A stretch of DNA of 64,000 nucleotides. Origin: Antilocapra americana (lineage: Eukaryota > Chordata > Mammalia > Artiodactyla > Antilocapridae). Made by a program: the position numbers and the translations under genes. The DNA is taken from positions 60,536,180-60,600,179 of the forward strand of contig ML662442.1 in NCBI GenBank assembly GCA_007570785.1. The letters are read 5' to 3'. The notes beneath the pieces are model-generated. The model had not been told where the DNA came from. It did no database searches and saw only the letters and a list, made by a program, of their open reading frames with translations. Below, in pieces: positions 1 to 12,610 of the stretch; the stretch's first letter is position 1; every line of letters starts with the position of its first letter.

Positions 1-768
1 TCAGTTCTATTCTGAAAAGGCCATTCTTGTTCTTCAGCCCACCAGTCTCACTCAGTCCTTCAACTGGAGGGCTATAGACAAGCAATTAAAAATTGATGAG
101 ACCCTGGCCAGACAGTTTCTGCCCATCCTCACCATAAGAAACCTGATAGCATCATGTTAACTGGACAGACCTTTGCCTTCTGCTGCAGAGTCACTGAGAT
201 AATAATTTGGGACTTTAGCTGAGAGATGCCTAGGATTGGGAAGCAGTGAAGGTCATTAAGGCTAGTATTTTCCTGAGGGAGGTTTCAGAGATAGAGATTT
301 CATAAGTACTGCTTAAGGGTAACAGTAGAAATAACTCTAAAGACTAAAAAAATCAAGTAAAATCCAATCTTTGTTTAAGCATTTCTGGATTTTTCAAAAG
401 TGCTGCCTTTTAGAAGTAAGCATTTTGAGATTTTTATCTTTAAAATTCAAATAACTGCAATTTGTTTTAAAAGTGTATAATATTTTGAACACCTCTAGAA
501 AATTTTAATTGGAAAATAATTCAAAGTATTAAAAATATAAAACTGATAACTACTTGAAAGTACAAAAAAAAAGCTCACCCAAGTCTTAAGAATTGAATTC
601 TCATCAATCTTTTCCTCAAAATAGTGTGTTCTTAAAGGTATCTTTATGTTAACAGTTAAGTAAGTTACTCTTATGCAGGCTTCTTTTGGAAATCAACAGT
701 CTGTTCCTGGGAATTTTACTTTTTTGACTATATGATTCTTGTGGTTTTTTTTAAACTATTTTCTTCAG
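1..768. other. Intron sequence upstream of window exon 1
   Basis: AT-rich sequence with no open frame continuing the protein and no repeat I can name. It ends in a good pyrimidine-rich acceptor (ttttcttcag) at 759-768. A preceding exon must end in phase 1, because window exon 1 begins with the last two bases of a codon. Confidence 0.7.
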
Positions 769-884
769 AAAATTATAGTGATGATTTTGAAGAGGAGGAG
801 GATATTGAGGCACCTTTGACTCCTAAAGGAGAGACTAGTTCCAAAGAAAATTCCAAATCAGAAGAAACAAATGAACCCAAACAG
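769..884 (+). CDS. CEP162: CEP162 window exon 1 (acidic N-terminal segment)
   Basis: 116 nt between an ag acceptor and a gtatgt donor. The first two bases complete a split codon, then the exon reads NYSDDFEEEEDIEAPL and continues to a final NEPKQ, ending on a codon boundary. The stretch is very acidic and predicted disordered, followed by a short Thr/Pro/Lys segment. This matches the NYSDDFEE region of CEP162. The frame stays open upstream into the intron and downstream past the donor, so the boundaries rest on splice signals and on phase agreement with the next exon. Confidence 0.9.
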
Positions 885-1779
885 GTATGTATCAATTATA
901 TGTTTGACAGTTTGGAAACTTCTTTCCTTACCTTAGCTGACTACTGATGGTTGCTCTAAAAAGAGCTCGAAATACAGAGTTCTTTATAGTCTTGCCCATT
1001 GTTGTAAAGTTATGTCTCTTAATGCTCAGACACTTTCTTAACTCAGGATGTTAATTTTAATCTTAATGAAATACATGGCAGTTGATGGTTTTCTGAAAGA
1101 GTTCTTTTGGGAAATTTCTTAAAGCTTTGAAAATTGAAAATTTCATTAAAATCTTAATTTTTGAACAGGTCTATTAAACTGTACTTTTCTTTGGTTGGTC
1201 TTGTCCTTGTGAGACATTCCCTCCCAAGTATTTATGCCACTAGTGATGTTACTGTCTGAAACTTACTGGGCTGAGATTGTAAATTAAATGAATATTGTTA
1301 ATTATCAATTAAATTATTCAGTTCACATTCAGGGATGTTGTACTCTAATTCCCTCATTTCTCAGTTTTTGCCAAGACATGCCAGACAGACCTGATCCTTG
1401 AAGCTACCTAATAGTAGACAACTGCTGTTTGTTATAAATTAGTGATGTTATCTTGGAGTTCAATAAAGAGGATAATTTCTAAGCAAGGTAGATGAACAGA
1501 TGACATCAGGTACTTGAAACAAGGCTCATAAAGGCCTAAATTAATTGCTGGTAATCACCAAGGTTCTGAAGAGACTTGTAGATCTCCTCTCACTGCTACA
1601 TTGTCTAGTCTTATAGAATTGTTAGTGAATGAGCATGATGAAAGAAATCCAGAAAGCGCATTTCTTGATCTTTTCATAATGGGGTCAAGTGCTGGCTTTC
1701 AAGTTCTGTTACTCTTTCCAGTGTAGTCATTTCATATAAGTTCAATTTCAAATCATATAATTTTCTTTTCTTAATTTAG
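885..1779. other. CEP162 intron, no recognisable element
   Basis: 895-nt intron from gtatgt to ttaatttag. AT-rich, with no repeat family, RNA gene or conserved element that I can identify. Confidence 0.6.
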
Positions 1780-1810
1780 GAAGAAGAAAAAACTGGCATG
1801 CTGGCTAATG
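1780..1810 (+). CDS. CEP162: CEP162 window exon 2 (31-nt microexon)
   Basis: A very short exon encoding EEEKTGMLAN plus the first base of the next codon. It is supported by a strong acceptor (ttttcttttcttaatttag), a gtaaat donor, exact phase agreement on both sides and the remembered family sequence EKTGMLAN followed by VVLLDS. It is too short to be found as an ORF. Its length is not a multiple of three, so skipping it would shift the frame. Confidence 0.87.
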
Positions 1811-3420
1811 GTAAATATTATCTGTATTCATAAAATTTTGTAGACAAACAGTTGATCTGTTCAGAATTATATCTAATTCTGAATAAATTACTGTCTCTTT
1901 TTAAATAATTTCTGATGAATTAAAATTTATAGACCTTCTCAATATGTTCTTTATGCCTACCTTAAATTCTTTCTGTTGTATTTAAGGATATAGATTTTTT
2001 AAAAACCCCGGACCAGATTCCTCTATGGATAAATTTTACCAAACATTCAAAGATGATTAATGTTAATCCTCCTCAAACTCTTCCTAAAAAACAGAAGAAG
2101 AGGGAATTTTTCAAACTCTGTAAGACCAGCATCACCTTGATACAAAAGCTAGACAAATATCCCTCAAGAAGACTACAAACAAGCAATTCTATTTCCAATA
2201 ACATCAAAAAGAATACCAACTTAGGAATAAATTTTATCAAGGAGATAAATTATGCCTAGAACTATAAAATATCAGAAAGAAATTGAACACTAAAATAAAT
2301 AGAAAAATATTTTGTGCTCATAGATTAAAAGAATTACTACTGTTAAAATGTCTATACTATCCAAAGTGACCTACAGATTCAGTGAAATTCCTATCAAATT
2401 CCAGTGACATTTTTCTCAGAAATAGGAAAAAAAATTCTAAAGTTTTTATGAAACCACAAAGGATTTCACATAACCAAAGCAAGATTGAGAAAGAGCAAAG
2501 CATGGAGGCATCACACTCCCTGACTTCAAACTGTATTACAGAGCTATAGTAACCAAAACAATATGGTACTGATGTAAAAACAGACATAAAACCAATGAAA
2601 CAATAAGTCCATGCACCTGTGGTCACCTGTTTTTAACAAGAGTGCCAAGAATATACAATGAGGACAGATAGTCTCTTCAGTACTTCATGTTTAGAAAATT
2701 ACGTGTCCACATGCGGAAGAGTGAAATTGGATCCTTATCTCATACCGCATATAAAAGTCAACTCATAATGGATCAAAGATGTAAGTATAAGACCAGAAAC
2801 TGCAAAAATGAAAAACAGGAATACAGCTGCTTGATGTTATACTGGGCAATAACTTTTTAGATATGACCCCCAGATCACAAGCAAGAAAAGCAAAATAGCT
2901 AAATGGGATTGAATTAAACTAAATAAACTTCTACATACATAGTAAAGGAAAACAGCAGAGTAAAAAGGCAGCTAATAAAGTAGGGCAAAATATTTATGAA
3001 CTATGTTTGGTAAAGGATTAGTATCCACAATATACAGAAAATTCATGCAACTCAATAACAATAACAACAAAAATTAAAAGTGAGCAGAGGACCCAAATAG
3101 ACATTTCTCAAGATATGTAGCTGGACAAACAAATGTATGAAAAATTGCTAAACTTTACTAATCATCAGAGAAATGTAGATCAAACCATAATGAGATATCA
3201 CCTCACACTTGTTAGATGACTTATCGAAAAGGAAAAATAAGTTTTGGCGAGGATATAGAGAAAAGAGAACTTCAGTACACTGTTGGTAGGGATATAAATT
3301 GGTGCAGCCCTTATGGAAAGCAGGATAGAGATTCCTGAAAAAAAAAGTGGAACTCCTTATTACTCAGAATCCCACTTCTTGATATATAATTGGAAGAGTT
3401 ATCTACTCCCATATTTGTGT

Positions 3421-3640
3421 GTGTGCTCAGTTGCCAAGTCAGGTACAACTCTTTGTGACCCCTTAAATCGTAGCCCACCATGCCCCTCTGTCCATGGATT
3501 TTCCCAAGTAAGATTACTAGAGTGGGTTGCCATTTCTTCAAGGGATCTTCCCAACCCAAGGATCAAACCTCCGTCTCCTGGGTCTACTGCATTGGCACGC
3601 AGATTCTTTACCCTGAGCCACCTAGGAAACCCCACTCATG
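3421..3640 (-). mobile_element. Bov-tA SINE inserted in L1
   Basis: Antisense Bov-tA: 'gctcagttgccaagtcaggt', 'gagtgggttgccatttcttc', then the tRNA-derived end at 'gagccacctaggaaacccc'. Flanking L1 sequence resumes directly (about 'actcccatatttgt' before and 'actcatgtttattg' after). This is consistent with a target-site duplication that has since diverged. Confidence 0.85.
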
Positions 3641-4095
3641 TTTATTGCAGGATTATTCACAATAGCCAAGATATGGATAGAACTTAAATGTCCATCAAAA
3701 GATGAATGGGCAAAGAATGTATATATAGCTTAAAAAAAATGAAATCCTGCCGTTTGCAGCAAAATGGATAAATGTGAAGATATTGCAATAAGTGAAATAA
3801 GCAGATGAAGAAAGATGCATACTGTTTATTCTCACTTATATGTGGAATCTAAAACTGTCAATATCCTAGAAACAGAGTAGAATGATGGTTACCAGGGGCT
3901 ATGTTTGGAGCATATGGAGGTTGGTTAAGGGGTACAAGTAAGTTATGGATATCTGATGTGCAACAGTGTGACTGCAGTTAACATATACTTGAAACTCACT
4001 CAGCAGGGAGATCCTAAGTGTTTTCATCACATACACAAAAAAGGGTACATGGATATGTTAATTAGCTTGACTTGGTTGATTATTTTATAGTATAT

Positions 4096-4403
4096 CAGTT
4101 CAGTTCAGTTGCTCAGTTGTGTCCGACTTTTTGTGACCTCACGAACCATAGCACTCCAAGGCCTCCCTGTCCATCACCAACTCCCGGAGTTCACCCAAGT
4201 CCATGTCCATTGAGTCAGTGATGCCATCCAACCATCTCATCCTCTGTTGTCCCCTTCTCCTGCCCTCAATCTTTCCCAGCATCAGGGTCTTTTCCAATGA
4301 GTCAGCTCTTCACATCAGGTGGCCAAAGTATTGAAGTTTCGGCTTCAACAACAGTCCTTCCAGTGAACACCCAGGACTGATCTTTAGGATGGACTGGTTG
4401 GAT
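4096..4403 (-). mobile_element. BovB LINE 3' fragment inserted in L1 3' end
   Basis: Antisense BovB 3' end, running from 'cagttcagttcagttgctcag' to 'ggatggactggttgg'. It contains the usual 'catcaccaactcccggagtt' stretch. Flanks 'attttatagtatat' and 'attttatagtgcatat' look like an imperfect target-site duplication, and the L1 3' end continues after it. Confidence 0.85.
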
Positions 4404-4766
4404 TTTATAGTGCATATGTTTATCAAATCAACAAGTCATAGATCTCAAATATATACAATTTTTATTCACTATATATCAATAAAATTAAGAGAAAAAGGGG
4501 TTTTTTTTGTTGTTATTTTCCCCAGCCCTCTGCCTTTTACATATAAATATACATTAGACCTGTATTTAAGCATAGATAAGTTTTGATGTAAGCCTTCTCT
4601 TGTATATAAGAAGAAAGTCTTTCTTGTTCTAGGTATATAGTTATATATTTATATTTAAACATTTATCTTTGTTTTTATACATATTGTATACGAGTTAAGT
4701 ATTTTATTAGTTAGAATGATACAAGCTTATTTATATTCCTAATATTTTTGTTTTATGTTATTCCAG

Positions 4767-4883
4767 TAGTGCTGCTTGATTCATTAGACTCTGTTGCAGA
4801 AGTCAACCTTGATGAACAGAATACAACAAAAACTAAGCCAAAGGCTCTGTCAGATATGACTGATAATGAAATGATAGGAACAG
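4767..4883 (+). CDS. CEP162: CEP162 window exon 3
   Basis: 117 nt after a ttattccag acceptor. Its first two bases complete Val, and it reads VVLLDSLDSVAEVNLDEQ and onward to MTDNEMIGT plus one base before a gtaagaa donor. It is hydrophilic and acidic with no domain. Phase 1 in and phase 1 out means skipping would keep the frame. It matches the VVLLDSxDSVAEVNLDEQ block of CEP162. Confidence 0.9.
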
Positions 4884-5004
4884 GTAAGAATGAGAAACTA
4901 GAGCTAGTCTCTAAACATGTAATATTTTGTGACTAATTGACTTCATTTCTGGGGAAAATATATATGATATATAATATATGTAATAACTATATCAATAAAA
5001 TTTT

Positions 5005-7865
5005 GCATTTTTTATTGAAGTATAGTTAATTTATAAATTGTTAGTTTCAGGAGTGATTCAGTTATATATGTGTGTGAATATAGGCATATGTACTTACATG
5101 TGTACATATATATATTTTTAGATTGTTTTCCATTATTTGTTATTACAAGATATTGAATATAGTTTTCCTGTGCTATACAGTAGGTCCTTATTATTTATCT
5201 GTTTTATATATAGTAGTGTGGCTCTGTTAATCCCAAACTCCTAGCTTATTCCTCCTTTAGTAACCAGAAGTTTGTTTTCTGTGTCTGTGGGTCTGTTTCT
5301 GTTTTTTAAATAAGTTCATTTGTATCATTTTTTAATAGTTTGCATATAAATGCTATATACAGTATCTTTCTCTTTCTGATGTATTTCACTTAGTATGATT
5401 TCTAAGTTCAGTTATGCTGCTTCAAATGACATTATTTCGTTATTTTTCATGGCTGAATAGTATTTTAGCACACGTGCGTGTGCGTGTCTGTATACATCAC
5501 ATCTTTATCCATTCATCTGTTTATAGACACCTAGGTTGCTTTCATGTTTTGAGTCTTGTAAATAGTGCTGCTATGAATATTGGAGTGCATGTCTGTTTTT
5601 GAGTTTAGAGTGTTGATCTTTTCTGGATATACGCCCAGGAGCTGGGATAGCTGCATCATATGGTAACTCTGTTTTTAGTTTTTTAGGCAACCTCTATGCT
5701 GATTTCCATAGTGGCTGCAGCAGCTTGCATTCCCACCAACTGTGTAGGAGGGTTCCCTTTTCTCTACATCCTCTGCAGCATTTATTATTTGTTAACTTTT
5801 TCATGATGGTCATTCTTTTTCATGATGGTGTGAGGTGATACCACATTATAGTTTTGACTTGGGTATCTCTCTAATAGCAATATTGAGCATCTCTACTTGT
5901 GCCTTTTGGCTATCTGTATGGCTTCTTTGGAGAAATGTCTGTTTACGTCTTCTGTTCATTTCTGATTGTGGGTTTGTTTTTTTCCTATTGACCTGTTTGT
6001 ATATTTTGGAAATTAAGCCCTTGTCAGTTGCATTATTTGCAAATATTTTCTCCCATTCTGTAGGTTTATGGTTTCATTTTGTTTATGGTTTCCTTTTGTG
6101 CAAAAAGCTTATAAGTTTGATTTGGTTCCACTTGCTTATTTTTGCTTTTATTTCTTTTGCCTTATGAGACCTAAGAAAACGTTGATACAGTTTATATTAG
6201 AGAATGTTTTGCCTACAGTTCTTTTCCCCAAGTTTCATGGTGTCATGTCTTATATTTAAGTCTTAAGCCACTTTGAGTTTATTTTTGTGTGTGTTGTGAG
6301 GGTGTTTTCTGATCTCATTGATTTGCTGAGACCAACCAGCTTTCCTAACACCACTTGTTGAAGAGACTTTTTTCTCCATTGTATAGTCTTGCCTTTGTTG
6401 AAAATAAACCACAGGTGTGGGGGGTTTATTTCTGGGCTTTCTATTCTGTTCCACTTATCCATGGGTCTGCTTTTATGCCAGTACCATGCTGTTTTGATTA
6501 CTGTCGATTAGTAGTATTGTCTGAAGCCTGGAAGGTATGCCTTCAACCTTTTTTTCTCCTCACAGATTTGTTTTAGCAATTCTGGATCTATTGAGGTTCC
6601 ATATAAATTTTAGGATTATTTGTTCCAGTTCTGTGAAAAATGTCATGGGTAATTTAATAAGGATCACATTAAATCTGTAAGTTGATTTGAGTAGTATGGC
6701 TATTTTAACAATATTGTTTCTTCCAATCCAAGAGCATGGAGTAGCTTTCCATTTCTTTAAATCATTTTTTAATTTCCTTCATCAGTATTTTATAGTTCTC
6801 AGCATGTAAATCTTTTAGTTCCTTGGTCAGGGTTACATTATTAAATGCATTATTGAAAGGGATTTTTTTTTTCTTTTTCTCTTTCTGATATTTCATGTTT
6901 AGTATAAAAAAATGCAACAGAGTTCTTTAACCTTGTATCCTGCTACCTTGCTGAATTCATTTATTAGTTCTAATAGTTTTTGTGTGGAGTCTTTAGGGTT
7001 TTCTATATATAATATCATGTTATCTGCATGTAATGACAGTTGTACCTCTTTCCTTCCAGTTTGGATCCCTTTTGTTTCTTTTTCTTGTCTCATTGCTGTG
7101 GCTCAGACTTCCAAAATATGTCAAATAGAAGAGGTGAGAGAGCATCCTTCCGTTGTTCCATATTTCAGTGGGAAGGCTTCCAGCTTTTCACTGTTGAGTA
7201 CTATGTTGGCTGTGGGTTTGTCATAAATAGCTTTTATTGTGTTGATTTATGTTCTCTCTGTACCCACTATGGTGAGAGTCTTAGTCATGAATTAATGTTC
7301 AATTTTATTAGATGCTTTTTTGCAGCTATTGAGATGGTTATATGGTTTGTCTTTTCTTCTGTTGATGTGGTATATGTATCACATTGATTTGTATATGTTG
7401 AACCATCTTTGTGACCTTGGGAGGAATCCAACTTGATCATGGTGTCTGGTCCTTTTTATGTACTGTTGGATTCTGTTTGCTAATACTTTGTTGAGGATTT
7501 TTGCATCTGTGTTCATCAGAGATATTGGCCTATAATTTTATTTTTTGGTAGTGTCTTTGTCTGGTTTTGGATCAGGGTAATGGTGGCTTCACAGAATGAC
7601 TGTGGGAGATTTTCCTCCTCTTCAGTCTTTTAGAAGATCTTGAGAAGAATCAGTATAAGTTCTTTCTTATATCTTTGTTAGAATTCCCTAGTGAAGGCAT
7701 CCAATCTGGACTTTTGTTTGTAGGGAGTTTTTTGGTTTTTTTTTTTTATTACAGATTCTATTTCACTTCTAGTAATTGGTCTATTTACATTATCTGTTTA
7801 TTCTTGATTCAGTTTTGGTAGACTGTATCAACAATAAAATTTTCAATCTCATATCTTCTACCTTT
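5005..7865 (-). mobile_element. L1 LINE, antisense, about 2.8 kb
   Basis: Begins with the reverse complement of an artiodactyl-type L1 3' end ('tattgaagtatagttaattt', 'tattgaatatagttttcctg', 'ctatacagtaggtccttatt'). It continues through the reversed ORF2 C-terminal half, for example 'gcattcccaccaactgtgta' near 5729 and 'gtggtatatgtatcacattg' near 7367. Stops occur in every frame of the minus strand, so it is a dead 5'-truncated copy. Confidence 0.82.
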
Positions 7866-9429
7866 TTAAACAAGTTAAATAGTCTGAACTTGCCAATGGT
7901 GACACTATGCCAATAGGCTTAATAAAGTGTGTTTTAAAAGAAATACTTGTTATTAAATGCTCTTGATACTGAGATGAATATTAAATAATTTCCTGTGTTG
8001 TCCCCCTCCCCCCAAATTCTGTTAAATTTGCTATATGTAGGAGACTTGAATCTTTGGTTTTGTGCTTTTCCATAGTTCCTTCTGGGTGGGAAAAAGCTAG
8101 GTCACATCCTGAAATTCTGAAATGTGTAGGACCACCTAGACTTGACTAAAAGTTATAGAGACCTTTAAGATAGCGCCTTTCCAAACTTTCCTAAAGCAGT
8201 GGGGCTGTTACCTGCCTCCCGAATGGAATCTTAGGTGGTACTCTCTATGTAGACACAAAATGTGTTTTATCAGTATAAATATAAACGTTTATATTTGTGA
8301 CATTTACTTAAAAAGTTAGTGAGAACAGTAATGGTCTCTTGAAATTTTTAAAATTAAATGTTGCAGATACTTGTTACATTCTTATATCATCAAATTTCCA
8401 GTATGTTTGTGTATATTTTTATTGCATAATAAAATAGTTTTGGTTTACCACATAAACAAGTGCAAATGGGATCTTTTCAGCTTGCTTTTGCAAGTCTTAG
8501 GTGACCAATATGGTCAACTAAATCAAGCCAGACACTAGTCAGAAAAGGAGCAACAGAAATAGTAAATCTCTAGCCAAGTCTGAACATCTGCTTGCATTTT
8601 AATTTTACTTTTTATTTCTTTATGGCAGTAGAATATACTTTTTTATGGCAGTGTACTATACTTGTAGTAGAATTCATGTATCATCATATTGCAGTTTGAT
8701 GAATTTTCAAGTGCTGAACAGATTCATGTAACCAGCAACCAGATCAAAAAACAAAGCATGATCAAAACCTCCAAGTCCACTCACACCTCTGATTTCTAGT
8801 CATTGCCGTTCTGTCTTGTTTCATTTACTTCCATTTTAAAATACGAATGTAACAGTTACAAAGGTAAAACAACAACAACAAAATTGCAACAGAAGTTTTC
8901 CATCAAAACATTACTCATTTACTTGTTATTACCTGACTGAATATTCTGCCATGATGGACGCACGTGCCGGGCACCTGTTACTCAGTCATATTACTGTTTT
9001 TATTTCAGTGCTTGTTATATGTGCTCTGATAGTCTGCTTGCACTGCTTTCAGTAAGTAGATATGAATTCTTTTAAAAGACAAGTGTAGAGCTTCAGCTTT
9101 TCTAATCAGTGATACATTATAGGAGGTCCATTTATATACAGGATGGCCAGAGAAGCTTTGTTCTAAGCTATGCATGAAAACAAAGCCGGAGGAAAGTTAT
9201 CACTCTCTGCTCTTCATATTTTAAAATGAAAATTCAAACATCTGTGGCACCCATAATTTTCTCTGAGTGGAAATCAGAGCAGTTTGAAAATTTCTCCTGT
9301 ACCTTATAAGAAAACTCAAAAATAAAGAACATTGCTGGAAATAGAAATTCTAATATGATCTGGGCAATTATATAAAATTAAAATTTTTTGGTCTTATTTC
9401 TTAAGTGTTCTTGATTCTGAAATAATTTG

Positions 9430-9625
9430 GTGAGTCAGTTACTAGAAGAGTAAAGAGTATGACCTTACTGTCTTATCGTCTTGGATTCACATTTCCAGCC
9501 TTGCCAGTTACCAGCTGGGTGGCAGTGGACAATTAGTGCCTCAAAGCCTGTTTCCTCTTAAGATGACATCATTTGATGATCAATTGAGAGTATGTATAGT
9601 GCCTAGCATACTGCTGCAGTTCAAC
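9430..9625 (+). repeat. MIR-like ancient SINE fragment
   Basis: The pattern 'gttaccagctgggtggcagtgg', then 'gtttcctctt', then 'tagtgcctagcatactg' follows the MIR layout. It is strongly diverged. Confidence 0.5.
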
Positions 9626-10194
9626 AGGAAGTAGCAGCTCTGTGGTTCTCATCACTTTTTATCTCAATACTCTGTTAATAGTCAGATTATAATAAAGAAC
9701 CTGAAGGCATGAATAGCTTCCGGCTATGAAGTATTAAATTTACCTAGTATTTACAAAAGTACACTGAAAAATTTTCAAATCAGAGTCTGAGCTTGGATTA
9801 AGAACTAAAAGTATCAGCAGCTTTCTTTGTTTTCCATGCCTCTTCCAGCCTTAAGCAGGCTCAGTTTAGGTGATACATTGTCAAAGATTTTTCTTTCCTT
9901 TTTTTTTTGGATAATACTGTTCATGAAACTTGTGTTTTACTGTCTTAAAAAGGTTGGTAACTATAAAATGATGGTCAGATCTAGCCTTTTGCTTGTTTTC
10001 ATGTGTCTCAAGGGCAGGGACCATTTTGTGGAGCAGTCACAGGAGGACAGTGTTGCTTCATAACCAGACCCCTGCCTCTGCCCAGTAGGATCTGACACTT
10101 CTCTGCCTCTGGAAAATATGTGGGTTTTTGACTTGTAGTAATATATAAAATACATGCAAGAAGTCAGCCCTTTTCTCTCTATAAAATGCATAAA

Positions 10195-10768
10195 AAGGTT
10201 TTAACGTAGAGAGAAAATATTTGAAGAGATAATAGCTGAAAACTTCCCAAACATGGAAAAGGAATTAGTCAACCAAGTCCAGGAAGCACAGAGGAGTCCC
10301 AGGCAGAATAAATCCAAGGAGAAACATACCAAGATACATAGTAATCAAACTGACATAAATTAAAGACAGAGAGGTAAATTATTAAAAGGAACAAGGGAAA
10401 TAATGACGAATAACATGCAAGGGAACTCCCATTAGGCTATCAACTGATTCCTCAACAGAAACTCTACAAGCCAGACGGGAATGGCATGATATATTTAAAG
10501 TGATGAAAGGGAGGAACCTACAACCAAGACTACCCAGCAAGACTCCTTCAGATTTGATGGAGAAATCTAAAGCTTTCCAGATAAGCACAAGTTAAGAGAA
10601 TTCACCACCACCAAATCAGCTTTACAACAAATGCTAAAGGAGCTTCTTTAGGCAGGAAACACAAGAGAAGGAAGAGACCTACAGAAAGTAAACCCACAAC
10701 ATTAAGAAAACGGTAATAGGATCATACATATCAATAACTACCTTAAATGTCAGTAGATTAAAATGTGG
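10195..10768 (+). mobile_element. L1 fragment, ORF1 3' region and inter-ORF region
   Basis: Sense L1 with ORF1-type sequence ('aacttcccaaacatggaaaa', 'aaactctacaagccagacgg', 'ctacccagcaagactccttc'). It runs past the ORF1 end to 'taaatgtcagtagattaaaatg'. It is frame-broken and missing both ends. Confidence 0.75.
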
Positions 10769-11440
10769 GTGTGTGCACTTCCACTTACCACACCGCCCTG
10801 CTTGACACACCCCCATTGTATGTAATTCTTTTCTTTTATTAAGTTAATCATGTTCCCATTATGGCTTGCAGTTGTAATTATCTTTTATTTTTTGTTTGGC
10901 TATTGATTGTGAAAACTGATAAACATCTTTTACTCTTGTGATTATGTAACTATTACTTAATACCATTGTATCATGATTGGTCAACAGAAAAATAATAGAA
11001 CTCTTTATCACCAAAAATAGGATCTAATAGAAAAAACCTGTAATCACTTTTTAAAATCCAGATGCATATCAGAAATATCTTGAAATTTTTTGAAAAATAC
11101 AAATGCTCAAGTATTACTCTTCTCCAGAGCTCCAGATATGTTTCTGATGAGCAGTCATGTTTAGAAACAACATGATGATCTTTTACTTATCTAGTATATT
11201 TCACTTTTTCTATTTCATATTTAGTGCTCCCACTTCATTTAGTTTATGTTCTCCAATTTCTCCATCTCTTGTTTTTTTTGATGTTCTTTCTCAAGCCTTT
11301 ATCAAGTGTCGTAGAAAAGCTTTTATATACATATATATATTTTAGAAAACTTACGAATTTTTGCCTAACTAAAAAATTCTGACATTTTGATTCCACTTGT
11401 TTAACTTAGTATGAATAGAAGGCTTAATTTCTAATTAAAG

Positions 11441-11645
11441 AGCTTCCCTGGTGCCTCAGACAGTAAAGAATCTGCCTGCAGTGTGGAAGACCTGGGTTCA
11501 ATCCCTGGGTTGGAAGATCCTCAGTATTCTTGCCTGGAGAATCTCCCAGGACAGAGGAGCCTGGCAGGCTACAGTCCATGGGATCATAAAGAGAGAGAGA
11601 CTGGTGGTCCACAGTCCATGGGGTCACAAAGAGTCTAAAAAATAG
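11441..11645 (+). mobile_element. Bov-tA SINE
   Basis: Sense Bov-tA starting 'gcttccctggtgcctcagac', with the tRNA-derived head, 'gtattcttgcctggagaatc' and a tail of 'ggggtcacaaagagtc'. The 3' part carries a short local repetition of 'cagtccatggg(a/g)tca'. Confidence 0.87.
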
Positions 11646-11654
11646 ATAACACAA

Positions 11655-11830
11655 TACGCAACAAAAGTTTACTGTATAACACAGAGAACTATAGTGAATA
11701 TCTTGTAATAATCTATGATGGAAAATAATTTCAAAAATAATATGTGTGTTTGTATAACTGAATCACCTTGCCGTGTATCTGAAACATTGTAAGTCAACTA
11801 TACTTCAACAAAAAATATATATATTAAAAA
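11655..11830 (+). mobile_element. L1 3' end fragment
   Basis: Sense L1 3' UTR with 'gtataacacagagaactata' and 'tgaaacattgtaagtcaact', then an A-rich (at)n tail. It lies directly after a Bov-tA. Confidence 0.7.
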
Positions 11831-12334
11831 AATGTCAACATCTGTGACCCTGAAATTATTTTTAATATCAGCTAGATTAATGATTCAAATAGGAGACAAG
11901 TACCTTTCCCCTGCTCTGTTTTCTGAGCAGCATCTAATGCTTCTCTATCTTCCATTTCTAATTTTTAACTTTTAGGTAATTTGCTTTTCCACATGTTTGC
12001 TCAGCTGTTACTTTAAGCCAAAACCTCTTCTTTCTCGCACTTCATGCCTGTTAAATTAGGTATCAACATTCAGTACTGTGATGCTGTTTCCCACTGGGAT
12101 CGTTTCTTTCATGCATACTCAGCAGATACTTAAGCATCCAGGTATTTCTCCAGAGGAGGAAAAATGTCTTCTGCCTTTTTCATTTCTTCATAAAAATTAA
12201 TTCTCTTCTCCCTTTGAGTCTGATAGATGGTTTAGGGGGGAAAGTAGGCTTACTTTAGCAGGCAAGATTGTTTTCCTGAAGTCCTGCTGAACATCCCTGC
12301 CTCTTAACTGTTAGGGATTACGAACTGGCGGTAT

Positions 12335-12610
12335 CCGCCACTTTTAAAATGTATTTATCTATTTATTTGGCTGCACTGGGTCTTAGTCGCAGCCTGTGGG
12401 ATCTTCTGTGCTGGTGTACAGATTCTCTGGCTGTGGCGCACAGGCTCTGGAGTAGGCAGTAGTTAGAGCACTCAGGTTCTCTAGTTGTGGCTCATGGGCT
12501 TGGTTGCCCTGTAGCATGTGGGATCTTAGTTCCCCGACCAGGGATCAGACCTGCATCCCTTGCATTGCAAGGCGGATTCTTAACCACTGGACCTCCAGGG
12601 AAGTCTCCTT
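12335..12610 (-). mobile_element. CHR-type (cetartiodactyl tRNA-derived) SINE
   Basis: The reverse-oriented element begins 'tttatttggctgcactgggt' and ends 'taaccactggacctccagggaagtc'. It includes 'ttccccgaccagggatcaga' next to the tRNA-like end. The layout fits the older whale/ruminant SINE class; the subfamily is not assigned. Confidence 0.75.

Larger units (their letters stand above)
2000..4490 (+). mobile_element. L1 LINE, ORF2 3' part and 3' UTR, interrupted
   Basis: Sense-orientation L1. It starts in the ORF2 segment with the typical run 'ctatactatccaaagtgacctacagattca' (positions about 2351-2380). It passes through the 3' motif 'cacaatagccaagatatgga' at 3658-3677 and ends near 4490 in an AT-rich tail with 'aaatatatacaatttttatt'. 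Many stops make it inactive. A Bov-tA (about 3421-3640) and a BovB fragment (about 4096-4403) were inserted later. Confidence 0.8.
1811..4766. other. CEP162 intron, mostly an old L1
   Basis: 2.96-kb intron. About 2000-4490 is an old L1, interrupted by a Bov-tA SINE and a BovB fragment. The remainder is AT-rich sequence with no call. Confidence 0.7.

Noticed and set aside
5835..6167. Hydrophobic 110-codon open frame, membrane-protein-like
   Set aside because: It lies in an antisense L1; the T-rich reverse strand of L1 naturally gives Phe/Leu/Ile-rich peptides.
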